Notes: generated from the letters alone by a model not told the origin. Positions 34,276 to 43,343 are shown, counted from the first letter of the stretch. The stretch: 64,000 nt of DNA from RYN-230 sp963717125 (GCA_963717125.1 CAVQVG010000007.1:124001-188000); one strand, 5' to 3'. Numbers and translations are program-made.

Positions 34276-34922
34276 ACCGTCGCCTTGATCTCATCGTCCA
34301 TGGCCGCGCCGACCCGGATGATGCGCGCGAAGGTCAGCAACGCCACCCCCGCGAGCAGCGGGACCGGCAGCAGGCCATGGACGAGCTGGTTGACGGCATC
34401 CCCGAAGTCGTTCTGCGCCACCAGCATGCTGTTCAGCAACTGATCCAGTGCGATGCCCTGCACAGCGCCCGCCGCCGCGCTGCCGATGATGATCAGCCAG
34501 CCGAGCCGCCGCATGGCCACCGCGACCGCCACGGTGAACGGCCCAGTCCGGCGGGCCACGCGGATGAGCTGCCAGAGCAGGAACAGCAGCCCTGCCCAGA
34601 CCAGCAGTTCAGGCACGTTCAGCAAGATGAACAGGATGCGCTGGCCGAGCGATGGGTGCACCGCGCAGGCCTGAAGCGCGCCGTTGATGGAGACCGTCGC
34701 GCCGGGACGGGCCGCAACCCCCAGGTGATTAACCCAGCTCGGGTCGTTGTAGCCAGTGTTCGGCTGGGTGACGCAGACCGGCGTCTGGCCGATTCCGGCG
34801 ATGGAGCCCCGGCCGGCCAGGGTCGCCAGAATGCCGACGATCGACACGGCCAGCAGGACCAAGCCGAAGAATGCGGTCACGGACCCGAGTGGTTCAGTGA
34901 GCTTCCGGCGCTGTGTGATCAT
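34272..34922 (-). CDS. DUF2975 domain-containing membrane protein
   Basis: 216 aa with four predicted membrane segments: AFFGLVLLAVSIVGILATLA (about residues 18-38), ILFILLNVPELLVWAGLLFL (about 95-115), LGWLIIIGSAAAGAVQGIA (about 135-155) and LLPVPLLAGVALLTFARII near the C-terminus. An extracellular loop between TM1 and TM2 has two Cys. Its function is unknown. I start at ATG 34922 because GGAGG lies 8 bp upstream; the in-frame ATG at 34937 overlaps that site. It is coupled to the XRE regulator. Confidence 0.85.
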   Translation of the reverse strand: MITQRRKLTEPLGSVTAFFGLVLLAVSIVGILATLAGRGSIAGIGQTPVCVTQPNTGYNDPSWVNHLGVAARPGATVSINGALQACAVHPSLGQRILFILLNVPELLVWAGLLFLLWQLIRVARRTGPFTVAVAVAMRRLGWLIIIGSAAAGAVQGIALDQLLNSMLVAQNDFGDAVNQLVHGLLPVPLLAGVALLTFARIIRVGAAMDDEIKATV

Positions 34923-34938
34923 CAGGACCGCCTCCATA

Positions 34939-34960
34939 TCGATAGTCGATAGTAACGACA
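34939..34960. promoter_or_regulatory. Tandem TCGATAG repeats before the DUF2975-XRE unit
   Basis: TCGATAG occurs at 34939-34945 and 34946-34952, directly followed by TAACGACA (34953-34960). The last octamer, read on the minus strand as TGTCGTTA, also occurs in the inner stem at 33155-33162. Candidate binding sites for the XRE protein. Confidence 0.35.
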
Positions 34961-35114
34961 AACGATATGCGGCTGTCAAGGCGTCGGCGGGCGGGTCATC
35001 GCGCACCTCGTGGTGCAGGCGCCGGTAACCGCCGGTCAGACCCAGATCAATGGCTTCGGCAGCCGCGCCCAGGCGGAGAGCCTGCTGCACCAGGGCTGAA
35101 CCGCTGCCCTAGGC

Positions 35115-35945
35115 TCAGCTGGTCTTCCGGGCTACGCCGCCCCACATGGCGGACCGGCGGGCGGCTTCCACCTCGGAGTCGGGCCGCCAGTGCTGGACCG
35201 CGACGATGCCCGGCTCGACCAGATCCAGCCCGGCGAAGAAGCCGGCCACCTCGGACTGGCTCCGGTACCAGCCCCGCTGGGCCAGCAGCCGGTTCAGCCG
35301 CTTGCCCACCTCGGCCATTTTCTCCGGCTCGATGTCCGAAGCCACGTGGGACAGCAGCAGATAGCTGCCTGGCGGCAGCGCGGCCATAAGCTGCCGGACG
35401 ATGCCGTACGGGCCGTCGTCCGGGCCGATCAGGTGCAGCACCGCCATCAGCATGACCGCGACCGGGCGGGAGAAGTCGAGCGCACCCGCCGCGTGTTCGA
35501 GGATCTTGGCGGTGTCGCGCAGGTCGGCGTCGAGGTAGTCGGTCGCCCCCGCCGGGTCGCCGACCAGCAGGGCGCGGGCGTGCGCCAGCACGATCGGGTC
35601 GTTGTCCACGTAGACCACGCGGCTGCCCGGGGCTACCCGCTGGGCCACCTCGTGCGTGTTGTTCGCGCTGGGGATCCCGGTGCCGATGTCCAGGAACTGC
35701 CGGATCCCGGCTTCGGCCAGGTAGCGCACCCCGCGGGCGAGGAACGCCCGGTTGGCCCGGACCGAGGAGACCAGGTCCGGGTAGGCCTGCAACGCCTCCT
35801 CGCCGGCCTCCCGGTCGGCGGCGAAGTTGTCCTTGCCCCCCAGCCAGTAGTCATAGACCCGGGCGATGTGCGCCACGCTGGTGTCGAAGTCCACCGGATC
35901 GTCCTGGGTCACCGGCAGCGGCGCGCCGAGCCACTCTTCCGTCAT
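35115..35945 (-). CDS. PF04672-type S-adenosyl methyltransferase
   Basis: 276 aa, of the actinobacterial SAM methyltransferase family formerly DUF574. Diagnostic blocks are ARVYDYWLGGKDNFAADR near the N-terminus, RAFLARGVRYLAEAGIRQF, LDIGTGIPSANNTHEVAQ (SAM loop), VVYVDNDPIVLAHARAL, and DGPYGIVRQLMAALPPGSY. Natural substrates are unknown. ATG 35945 has GGAGG about 8 bp upstream; the frame continues upstream to 36017 without better signals. Confidence 0.93.
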   Translation of the reverse strand: MTEEWLGAPLPVTQDDPVDFDTSVAHIARVYDYWLGGKDNFAADREAGEEALQAYPDLVSSVRANRAFLARGVRYLAEAGIRQFLDIGTGIPSANNTHEVAQRVAPGSRVVYVDNDPIVLAHARALLVGDPAGATDYLDADLRDTAKILEHAAGALDFSRPVAVMLMAVLHLIGPDDGPYGIVRQLMAALPPGSYLLLSHVASDIEPEKMAEVGKRLNRLLAQRGWYRSQSEVAGFFAGLDLVEPGIVAVQHWRPDSEVEAARRSAMWGGVARKTS

Positions 35946-36112
35946 CCCCGCCACCTCCCCCTCCGCTAGATCGATTATCGGCCGGCCGACCCGATTGATG
36001 GTGAATACCGAAAACATTACCCGTCAGTACAACTGGCGAGGACGGCGCCACCCGCGCTGGGCCGGAGGACGGGACCGGCCGCGCAGAGCCAGACGGGAGC
36101 GGCCGCGCGGAG

Positions 36113-37666
36113 TCAGGAGTCAAAGCCCAGCCCCAGCCGGTCCAGGGTGCGTAGCCACAGGTCACGGCGGCCCTGGTGGCGATCCGCGCGGACCAGCGAG
36201 GCCCGGGTGAGCTGGATCACGGCGGAGCGGACCGGCTCGGGCGGGAACGGGACCGGCTTGCTGCGCACCATGGCCAGCTCGGTCCGCTCGGTCGGCTCGC
36301 CGCTGAGCAGGTCGAGCATGACGTTCCCGGCGAACCGGGAGGCGCCGACGCCCAGCCCGGTGTAGCCGGCCGCGTAGGCCAGCCGCCCGGCGTGCGCGGT
36401 GCCGTAGAACGCGCAGAACCGGGCGCACGTATCGATCACGCCGCCCCAGGCGTGGCTGAACCGCAGCCCGGCCAGCTGCGGGAACGTCTCGAAGAACTGG
36501 CCGGCCAGCCGGGTGAAGGTGGCCGGCCGCTGGTCCTGCCCGGCGGTGATCAGGCCGCCGTTGTAGTACACGGCGTCGTAGCCGCCCCACAGGATCCGGT
36601 TGTCCGCGGTCAGCCGGTAGTAGTGGAACTGGTTGCCCATGTCGGCGGCGCCCGGCCGGTGCCGCCAGCCGATGCTGGCCAGCTGCCCGGCCGACAGCGG
36701 CTCGGTCATCAGCGCGTAGTCGTACACCGGGACCAGGTACAGCTTCAGCCGGCTGAGCAGCGCGGGTGGGTAAGCGCCGGTGCCCAGGGCGGCCGCGGCC
36801 GCCCGCACACTGCCCCGCACGGTGGCCAGCCGCAGCCCACCGCCGTCCCGGCTGATCCGGGTCACCGGCGTGTGCTCGTGGATCCGCACGCCGGCTTCCA
36901 GGCAGGCCCGGCGCAGGCCCCAGGCCAGCCGGGCCGGGTCCAGCATGGCGCAGCCGTCCCGGTCCCACAGCCCGCCTACGTACGTGGGCGAGTCGATTTC
37001 GGCGCGCACGGCCGCGCTGTCCAGCAGCACCGGGTCACCGCCCAGGCGGCGCGCGACCGCCGCCGTCTCGGCCAGGGCGGGTAGCTGCCAGTCCTGGGTG
37101 GCCACCATCAGCTCGCCGGTGCGCTCGAACGCGCAGTCGATCGAGTACCTGGCTACCGTGCCGGCTATCTCGGCCAGGTTCTGCCGGCCCATCCGGTCCA
37201 GGGTGGGCATCTCGGCGCCGAACCGGTCCAGGCCGTTGGCCAGCCCGTGCGTCAGGCTGGCCGAACAGAAGCCGCCGTTCCGGCCGGACGCCGCCCAGCC
37301 GATCCGGCGTCCTTCGAGCAGCAGCACGTCCCGGGCCGGGTCCCGCTCCTTGGCCAGCAGCGCGGTCCACAGGCCGGTGAACCCCCCGCCGACCACGGCC
37401 AGGTCGGCGGTGGCCGCGCCGCGCAGGGCCGGCTGCGGCGCCGGGGCGTCCGGCTGGTCCAGCCAGAAGCTGACCGGGCTCGCGTCGCGCAGCGACTCGG
37501 CGGCCAGCGCGGCCGCGGCCCCGCCGCCGATCCCGAACCGCCCGCCGACCGCAGAACCACCGACGGCCCCGAACCGCCCGCCGGCCGCGGACCCACCGCT
37601 GGCCGCAGGCCCGCCGGCGACCGCGAACCAGCCGTCGGCGGCGGACCCGGCGGGGGCGTTAGACAT
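36113..37666 (-). CDS. FAD-dependent oxidoreductase, gamma-glutamylputrescine oxidase-like
   Basis: 517 aa DAO-fold flavoenzyme. ADLAVVGGGFTGLWTALLA near residues 95-115 is the FAD-binding motif, followed by LLLEGRRIGWAASGRNGGF, the ATG-like conserved block of PuuB/OrdL proteins. The C-terminal GYTGLGVGASRFAGNVMLDLL is also typical. It probably oxidises an amine or gamma-glutamylated polyamine brought in by the upstream transporter. The first 60 residues are an odd Gly/Ala-rich repeat (GGSAAGGRFGAVGGSAVGG) not found in the family core. The ATG at 37666 overlaps the PotD2 stop by 8 bp; a later start cannot be excluded. Confidence 0.88.
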   Translation of the reverse strand: MSNAPAGSAADGWFAVAGGPAASGGSAAGGRFGAVGGSAVGGRFGIGGGAAAALAAESLRDASPVSFWLDQPDAPAPQPALRGAATADLAVVGGGFTGLWTALLAKERDPARDVLLLEGRRIGWAASGRNGGFCSASLTHGLANGLDRFGAEMPTLDRMGRQNLAEIAGTVARYSIDCAFERTGELMVATQDWQLPALAETAAVARRLGGDPVLLDSAAVRAEIDSPTYVGGLWDRDGCAMLDPARLAWGLRRACLEAGVRIHEHTPVTRISRDGGGLRLATVRGSVRAAAAALGTGAYPPALLSRLKLYLVPVYDYALMTEPLSAGQLASIGWRHRPGAADMGNQFHYYRLTADNRILWGGYDAVYYNGGLITAGQDQRPATFTRLAGQFFETFPQLAGLRFSHAWGGVIDTCARFCAFYGTAHAGRLAYAAGYTGLGVGASRFAGNVMLDLLSGEPTERTELAMVRSKPVPFPPEPVRSAVIQLTRASLVRADRHQGRRDLWLRTLDRLGLGFDS

Positions 37667-38861
37667 GCCAGGTGATGACCGGATTGAAGATCGACTCGTA
37701 CTCGGCCTGCAGCTTGCCGCTGACGTCGGCGTAGTTGTACAGCCGCTTGTAGTCCGCGGCGGACGGCCAGACCAGCTCGCTGGTGGCCACCTCATGCAGC
37801 AGCGCGCGGTTGCTGCCGGTGGCCTTGGCCGCGGCCGCGGCGATGATCGGCTGCGCGGCCGGCACGGCGCTGATGTAGTTGATCGACTCGGTCAGCTGGG
37901 CGGCGATCGGCGGCCGGTAGTACCAGTCCATCAGGAGCATCGCGTCAACCGGGTTCTGCGCGTACTTGGGGATCATCATGTTGTCCGTCCACAGCGTGCC
38001 GCCCTCGTCCGGGATGACGAACCGCAGATCGGCGCCGGAGGACAGGTTCTGCTGGAAGATGTCACCGGACCAGGCCATGGATATCCAGGTGTTCCCGGCG
38101 ACCAGCTCGTCGATGTAGGACTGCTGGTAGTAGCCGCGAACCAGGCCCGCGTGCCGCTGCTGGGTGAGCACCTTGGCCGCGGCCCGCCAGTCGGCCGGGG
38201 TGGATGTCTCCGGGTCGATGCCGAGCTTGAGCAGGCCGAAGTTGCCCAGGTCCTGGATGTCGGCCATCATCCCGACCCGGCCCTGGTAGGCCGGGTTCCA
38301 CAGCTCGTTGATGCTGGTCACCGGGCCCGGGATGAACTTGGGGTTCCACGCGATGCCGGTGGTGCCGGACGCCCACGGGATGCTGTAGGTGTTCCCCGGG
38401 TCGAACGAGCGGTGCTGGAACTTGGCCGACGCGTGCCGGTGGAAGTTGACCAGCATGCTCTGGTCCAGCGGGACCAGCTCGTTCATGCTGACCAGCTCGG
38501 AGAACCAGAACCCGTCGGTCACCACCATCACGTCGTAGCCGATGGACTGGCCGGACCGGATGATCGGGCTGATCTTGTTGACCCAGTACGGGTCTTCCTG
38601 GATCACCTCGGCGTAGTTCACCGTGATCCCGGTGGCCGCGGTGAACTCCTGCAGCGTCTTGTGCCCGGTGTCGATGTACAGCGGCCAGTTGGCGAAGTTC
38701 ACCTGGCCGTGCCGCCGCTGCCGGGACCAGTAGGCGTTCACTGGGCTGCGCGCGTGCATCGCGGCGGGCAGCGGCGCTCCGGCCGAGCAGCCGGCCACCG
38801 CCAGCCCGGCGGCGGCCAGGCCGCCGAGGGCCAGCACGTCACGACGACTCGGCTGCACCAT
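37659..38861 (-). CDS. Spermidine/putrescine-type ABC transporter substrate-binding lipoprotein 2
   Basis: 400 aa PotD/PotF-type binding protein. The leader SRRDVLALGGLAAAGLAVAGC has twin arginines and a lipobox Cys at about residue 25. VNFANWPLYID, EFTAATGITVNYAEV, YDVMVVTDGFW, YQQSYIDELVAGNTWISMAWSGD split as two blocks, and TLWTDNMMIPKYAQNP match polyamine binders. It is paralogous to the protein at 40676 in the same operon, yet divergent enough for a different specificity. Start ATG 38861 follows GGGGGGA. It lies 32 bp after the PotC stop. Confidence 0.9.
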   Translation of the reverse strand: MVQPSRRDVLALGGLAAAGLAVAGCSAGAPLPAAMHARSPVNAYWSRQRRHGQVNFANWPLYIDTGHKTLQEFTAATGITVNYAEVIQEDPYWVNKISPIIRSGQSIGYDVMVVTDGFWFSELVSMNELVPLDQSMLVNFHRHASAKFQHRSFDPGNTYSIPWASGTTGIAWNPKFIPGPVTSINELWNPAYQGRVGMMADIQDLGNFGLLKLGIDPETSTPADWRAAAKVLTQQRHAGLVRGYYQQSYIDELVAGNTWISMAWSGDIFQQNLSSGADLRFVIPDEGGTLWTDNMMIPKYAQNPVDAMLLMDWYYRPPIAAQLTESINYISAVPAAQPIIAAAAAKATGSNRALLHEVATSELVWPSAADYKRLYNYADVSGKLQAEYESIFNPVITWHV

Positions 38862-38893
38862 CGGTCCCCCCCACGGCCCACCGGTCAGGCCGG

Positions 38894-39763
38894 TTAGGCC
38901 TGCCTCCTGGCTACCACGATGCTGGCCAGCGCGCACAGGATTCCGACCGCGAAGATGGCGCTGCCGAACACGAAGACCTGCGGCGGGATGCCGATCCGGG
39001 TGGCGCCGTACACCCACACCGGGAACGGCACGGCGGCCCCGCTGACGAAGTTGGACGTGACGAAGTCGTCGATGGACAGCGCGAAGGCCATCAGCGCGCC
39101 GGCCAGGATGCCGGGGAAGATCAGCGGCAGGGTGATCTTGCGGAACGTGACCCAGGCGTTGGCCCCCAGGTCCTGGGCGGCCTCCTCCAAGGACCGGTCG
39201 AAGCCAGCCATCCGGGCCCGCACCGTGATCGCGACGTACGCGATGCTGAACGCCACGTGCGCCAGCAGCAGGGTGACGAAGCCGCGGGCCACGTTGATGG
39301 TGACGAACAAGCCGAGCAGCGAGGCGCCGAGCACGATCTCCGGGGCCGCGATGTTGAGGAACATGACCTGCTCGACGAAGCCCTTGCCGCGGAACCGCGG
39401 TGGCCGGTAGCGGACCAGGGCCAGCGCCAGCAGCGTGCCCACGATCGTGGCCAGCACGGTGCTGGCCAGGGCCAGCCGGATGGACAGCCAGAACGAGGAG
39501 GTGAGCTGCGGGATGGCGTTCCACTGCCGGTACCACTGCGTGGTGAACCCGTTCCAGGCGAAGCTGATCTGGGGCAGCCCGGTCGTCACCTTGTTGAAGC
39601 TGTACAGGACCATCACGGCGATCGGGAAGACCAGGTACGCGATGATCAGCCAGGAGTAGGCGGGCAGCACGTACCGGGTCCACCGGCGACGGCGCTGCGG
39701 CCGCCCGCCGGCGCCCGCGCTGTCCCGGGCCACCGTGGCCGGTGCGCCGACCGCGGCGGTCAT
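38894..39763 (-). CDS. potC: ABC transporter permease, PotC-type
   Basis: 289 aa inner-membrane permease with six predicted helices, the first at YSWLIIAYLVFPIAVMVLYSF. The EAA loop EEAAQDLGANAWVTFRKITL, which docks to the ATPase, is complete. LSIDDFVTSNFVSG after it is the hallmark of PotC. It should pair with PotB (39801) to form the channel. The last helix ends with RRQA. Start ATG 39763 is 37 bp after the PotB stop. Confidence 0.94.
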   Translation of the reverse strand: MTAAVGAPATVARDSAGAGGRPQRRRRWTRYVLPAYSWLIIAYLVFPIAVMVLYSFNKVTTGLPQISFAWNGFTTQWYRQWNAIPQLTSSFWLSIRLALASTVLATIVGTLLALALVRYRPPRFRGKGFVEQVMFLNIAAPEIVLGASLLGLFVTINVARGFVTLLLAHVAFSIAYVAITVRARMAGFDRSLEEAAQDLGANAWVTFRKITLPLIFPGILAGALMAFALSIDDFVTSNFVSGAAVPFPVWVYGATRIGIPPQVFVFGSAIFAVGILCALASIVVARRQA

Positions 39764-39800
39764 CTGACCGGCTCCCTCGGGGGCGCTTGGCTGGCTTCGG

Positions 39801-40715
39801 TCACAGGTACTCCTCGATGGTCCGGGAGCCGAGCAGCCGGGCGTAGGCGAAGATGCCGATCAGCGCGATGGCCATCAGCATGGCGGACAGCGCCGAGCCG
39901 CCCGCGTAGTCGAGGTTGACCAGGAACGCGTTCTGGATGACGGTGCCGATCATCGTGTTGCTGGTGCCGCCCAGGATCTGCTGGTTGACGTAGTCGCCGA
40001 GCGCCGGGATGAACGTGAGCAGGAACGCGGCGAACAGCCCGGGCACGGTGAGCGGCAGGATCACCTTGAGGAACGCCTGCCGCCGGGTCGCGTACAGGTC
40101 GTAGGCGGCGTCCAGCACCCGCTTGTCGATCCGCTCGATCGCCACGTACAGCGGCAGCGCGGTGAACGGGAGGTAGTTGTAGGCCAGCCCGGCTACCACC
40201 GCGGTCCCAGTGGCCAGCACGTGGAAGTTCTGCGGCAGCAGGTGCGCGTTCTTCAGGCTGCCCAGGATGATGCCCTGGTCGGACAGGATGAACTCCCACA
40301 CCACGGTGCGGATCACGAACGACACGAAGAACGGCACCAGGAGCATGAGCAGGAAGAAGTTCTTCTTCGCCCCGCCGTGGAACGCGATCCAGTAGGCGAT
40401 CGGGAACGACACGATCAGGTCGATCACGGTGGCCGCGCCCGCGAAGTAGAAGCTGGTGAGGAACTGGGTGTGGTACAGGCTGAGCTGCTGGCCGAACTCG
40501 GCCCAGTGCCAGGTCATCACGCAGGCGCCGGTGGCCGAGTTGCACGACTGCAGGGACAGCGACAGCATCACGACCAGCGGGACCAGGAACAGCACCAGCA
40601 GCCACAGCCCGGCCGGCAGGCTGAGCAGGTACGGCGCGAGCGCCTTGCCCAGCCGGGGCCGCTGGCGGCGCGGGGTTACGAGCCCTGGGTGATCGGCAAG
40701 AACATGTTGTTCCAC
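39801..40715 (-). CDS. potB: ABC transporter permease, PotB-type
   Basis: About 304 aa, six predicted helices, beginning with LLSLPAGLWLLVLFLVPLVV. The EAA loop is DAAYDLYATRRQAFLKVILP, and LTFIPALGDYVNQQILGG is the typical PotB/PotH segment. The start is uncertain. No ATG/GTG/TTG follows the PotD1 stop before the first helix. The best start is GTG 40715, with AGGAAGAG 8 bp upstream, which overlaps the 3' end of potD1 by 40 bp. Such overlap implies coupled translation. Confidence 0.9.
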   Translation of the reverse strand: MEQHVLADHPGLVTPRRQRPRLGKALAPYLLSLPAGLWLLVLFLVPLVVMLSLSLQSCNSATGACVMTWHWAEFGQQLSLYHTQFLTSFYFAGAATVIDLIVSFPIAYWIAFHGGAKKNFFLLMLLVPFFVSFVIRTVVWEFILSDQGIILGSLKNAHLLPQNFHVLATGTAVVAGLAYNYLPFTALPLYVAIERIDKRVLDAAYDLYATRRQAFLKVILPLTVPGLFAAFLLTFIPALGDYVNQQILGGTSNTMIGTVIQNAFLVNLDYAGGSALSAMLMAIALIGIFAYARLLGSRTIEEYL

Positions 40716-41980
40716 GCGGTCAGCTCTTCCTGGCTCTTGTACTGGTAGTAGTTCCGGGAGTTCTTGATGTAGGCCGCGGTCGGGAACACGGTCGGCGCGT
40801 TGGCCGTGGTGGAGGTGGGCAGGCCGATCTCCGGCTTCATCTGGGCCAGCGCGGTCTTGGCCCAGCCGGCCGGGTTGAGCAGCACCTGCTTGGCCGCGGG
40901 CACCGGGCAGACGTAGTCGTCGTAGTACTCGACCAGCGCCTGGACCTGCGGGTCGTAGAAGAAGTCCATCAGCGTCATGGCGTCCTTCGGGTTCTGGGCG
41001 TACATCGGGATGCACATGTTGTCCGTCCAGAACATGCCGCCCTCGTCCGGGATCATCAGCTTCAGGTTCCGGTACTTGCTGTTCAGGTCGGCCTGGAAGA
41101 TGTCCCCCGACCACGCCTGGGAGACGACGATGTCGCCGTTCTTCAGGTGGTCGATGTAGCTCTGGTCGTAGTACGCGCGGACCAGCCCGTCGCTCTTCTG
41201 CTGCTGCAGCTTCTTGGCCGCCTTGGCCCATTCCGACTCGGACGAGCTGGCCGGCTCCACGCCGATGGCCAGCAGGCCCACGCTGCCCAGCTCCTGCGGG
41301 TCGGACATCATGCCGATCTTGCCCGAGTACTTCGAGTCGAACAGGATGTCCACGCTGCTGCCCGGGTCCTTGATGACCGACGAGTTGTAGCCGATCGCGG
41401 TCCAGCCGGACTGCCAGGCCATCGTGTGCTTGTTGCCCGGGTCCCAGGACGGGTTCTTGATCAGCGGCCCGGCGTACTTGTTGAAGTTCGTCATCATGCT
41501 GCGGTCCAGCGGGACCAGCCAGCCGAAGTCGATCAGGTAGCCGAGCGGCGGGCTGCTGTTCGTCATCACGATGATGTCGTAGCCGGTGGACTGCTTGGCC
41601 TGCAGCGAGGGCCGGATCTTGGCGTAGAACGGCAGGTTGTCGCTGATCGGCTCCGTGTACGCGACCTGGATGCCGGTGGTCTGGGTGAAGTGCTCCAGGG
41701 ACAGGTGCTTGCCGTTCAGCACGTCGATGTAGTACGGCCAGTTAGCGAAGTTGACCGTATGGTGCAGCTTCTGCTTGGCCCACCAGGCCGCGGTGCCCAC
41801 CCCGCCGGCTGGGCTGGCGCCGCTGCTGGTGGTGCTGACGCCCTTGACCCCGCAGGCGGCCAGGAAGGCTCCGATGCCGAGGGCACCCGCGCCCGCCCCG
41901 GCCGAGCGCAGCATCTCGCGGCGGGACAGCCGGCGCTGGGTCAGCCCGCGCCAGATCGACGGATCCATGCCGTTATCCAT
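40676..41980 (-). CDS. Spermidine/putrescine-type ABC transporter substrate-binding lipoprotein 1
   Basis: 434 aa. LSRREMLRSAGAGAGALGIGAFLAAC splits into a twin-arginine leader and lipobox, with the Cys near residue 43. VNFANWPYYIDVL, HFTQTTGIQVAYTEP, YDIIVMTNSSPP, YDQSYIDHLKNGDIVVSQAWSGD split over adjacent blocks, and MFWTDNMCIPMYAQNPKD match PotD-like binders and are shared with the protein at 37659. I start at ATG 41980 because it sits 5 bp after GGAGG in the last copy of a 15-bp triplicated unit; reading further upstream only translates that repeat (AVEDD). Confidence 0.9.
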   Translation of the reverse strand: MDNGMDPSIWRGLTQRRLSRREMLRSAGAGAGALGIGAFLAACGVKGVSTTSSGASPAGGVGTAAWWAKQKLHHTVNFANWPYYIDVLNGKHLSLEHFTQTTGIQVAYTEPISDNLPFYAKIRPSLQAKQSTGYDIIVMTNSSPPLGYLIDFGWLVPLDRSMMTNFNKYAGPLIKNPSWDPGNKHTMAWQSGWTAIGYNSSVIKDPGSSVDILFDSKYSGKIGMMSDPQELGSVGLLAIGVEPASSSESEWAKAAKKLQQQKSDGLVRAYYDQSYIDHLKNGDIVVSQAWSGDIFQADLNSKYRNLKLMIPDEGGMFWTDNMCIPMYAQNPKDAMTLMDFFYDPQVQALVEYYDDYVCPVPAAKQVLLNPAGWAKTALAQMKPEIGLPTSTTANAPTVFPTAAYIKNSRNYYQYKSQEELTAWNNMFLPITQGS

Positions 41981-42025
41981 GTCGTCCTCCACTGCGTCGT
42001 CCTCCACTGCGTCGTCCTCCACTGC
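41981..42025. repeat. Three tandem 15-bp units, each carrying a Shine-Dalgarno sequence
   Basis: GTCGTCCTCCACTGC is repeated exactly at 41981-41995, 41996-42010 and 42011-42025. On the coding (minus) strand each unit reads GCAGTGGAGGACGAC, so GGAGG occurs three times, the nearest 5 nt before the potD1 start at 41980. Confidence 0.9.
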
Positions 42026-42070
42026 GCCGGGCGGCCAGGGCGGCCTGCGCCGGCCGACCCAGGGCCCGGG

Positions 42071-43234
42071 CTAGCCGATCGGGTATGAGTGCTGGGGATC
42101 CCAGGTCAGCCAGACGTCGTCGCCCCGGCTGACCGTGCTGCTCGCTGATGACGAGTTCTGCTCGAAGACCATGACGTCCGCGCCGGTCGTGGTGCGGACC
42201 GAGAAACTGGTCGAGGTGCCCAGGTAGACCACTTCGGTGACGGTCCCGCGCAGCGCGCAACTGCCCGGGGCGCCCGGCCCGGCGGCCAGGTCGATCTTCT
42301 CCGGGCGCACGGTGAGCTCGACGGCCTGGCCGGCCGACAGGCCAGCCTCGGCCGCCGGGACCAGGATCCGCTCGTCCGGGCCCACCTCGATGACCCCGGT
42401 GCCGTCGGTGACCCGGGACAGCGTCCCGGTGAGCAGGTTCGAGGTGCCGATGAAGCCGGCCACGAACCGCGTCTTCGGGTGCTCGTAGATGTCCCGGGGC
42501 GGCCCGAGCTGCTCGATGACCCCGTCGTTCATCACCGCGATGCGGTCCGACATGGTCAGCGCTTCGTTCTGGTCATGCGTGACGTAGACGAACGTGATGC
42601 CGACCTCGCGCTGGATGCGCTTGAGCTCGACCTGCATGGCCTGCCGGAGCTTGAGGTCGAGCGCGCCGAGCGGCTCGTCGAGCAGCAGCGCCTTGGGGTG
42701 GTTGACCAGGGCCCGGGCCAGCGCGACCCGCTGCTGCTGGCCGCCGGACAGCTCGCGCGGCCGGCGCTGCTCCCGGCCGGCCAGATCGACGATCTCCAGC
42801 ATCTCGCCGACCTGCTGGGTGATCCGGTCCTTGCGCACGCTGCGGCGGCGCAGCCCGAACGCCACGTTCTCGAACACGCTCATGTGCGGGAACAGCGCGT
42901 AGGACTGGAACACCATGTTCACGTCGCGCTTGTTCGGCGGGGCGGCGGTGACGTCCCGGCCGTCCAGCCGGACGGTGCCCTGGGTGGGCTCCTCGAAGCC
43001 GGCGATCATCCGCATCGTGGTGGTCTTGCCGCAGCCGGACGGGCCGAGCATGGAGAAGAACTCGCCGGTGCGGATGGCCAGGTCGATGCCGCGGACCGCG
43101 GCCACCACCTCGCCGCGAGAGTGGAACTCCTTCACTACCTGATCCAGCCCGATGGCCGGAACACCCGGGTCAGCCGCGGGCTCCGCCGCCATGGCAGGCG
43201 GCAGGCCGGCCGCCGATGCGTCGGTGTCCGTCAT
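42071..43234 (-). CDS. potA: ABC transporter ATP-binding protein, PotA-type
   Basis: 387 aa ATPase that powers the PotBC importer. The Walker A motif GPSGCGKTTTMRM is near residue 60, the Q-loop lies in NMVFQSYALFPHMSVFENV, the signature is LSGGQQQRVALARAL, Walker B is ALLLDEPLGALD and the H-loop is VYVTHDQNEALTMSD. A C-terminal TOBE_2 domain starts around residue 290 (ELTVRPEKIDLA). ATG 43234 is chosen with GAGAGG about 11 bp upstream. It is the first gene of the six-gene pot/oxidase unit. Confidence 0.95.
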   Translation of the reverse strand: MTDTDASAAGLPPAMAAEPAADPGVPAIGLDQVVKEFHSRGEVVAAVRGIDLAIRTGEFFSMLGPSGCGKTTTMRMIAGFEEPTQGTVRLDGRDVTAAPPNKRDVNMVFQSYALFPHMSVFENVAFGLRRRSVRKDRITQQVGEMLEIVDLAGREQRRPRELSGGQQQRVALARALVNHPKALLLDEPLGALDLKLRQAMQVELKRIQREVGITFVYVTHDQNEALTMSDRIAVMNDGVIEQLGPPRDIYEHPKTRFVAGFIGTSNLLTGTLSRVTDGTGVIEVGPDERILVPAAEAGLSAGQAVELTVRPEKIDLAAGPGAPGSCALRGTVTEVVYLGTSTSFSVRTTTGADVMVFEQNSSSASSTVSRGDDVWLTWDPQHSYPIG

Positions 43235-43277
43235 GTCACGCGCAAGCCTCTCGTCGCCAGCTAGGTCAAGTATCAGC

Positions 43278-43311
43278 AACCACTTCTCAAAGTGCCGGTA
43301 CGGAAGTGGTT
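43278..43311. promoter_or_regulatory. 9-bp inverted repeat upstream of potA
   Basis: AACCACTTC (43278-43286) and GAAGTGGTT (43303-43311) are exact inverted copies with a 16-bp spacer. They lie 44 bp upstream of the potA start, a suitable place for an operator controlling the polyamine import operon. Confidence 0.5.
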
Positions 43312-43343
43312 CTCGATCCTGGCAGACGAAACTCCTGAAATCA

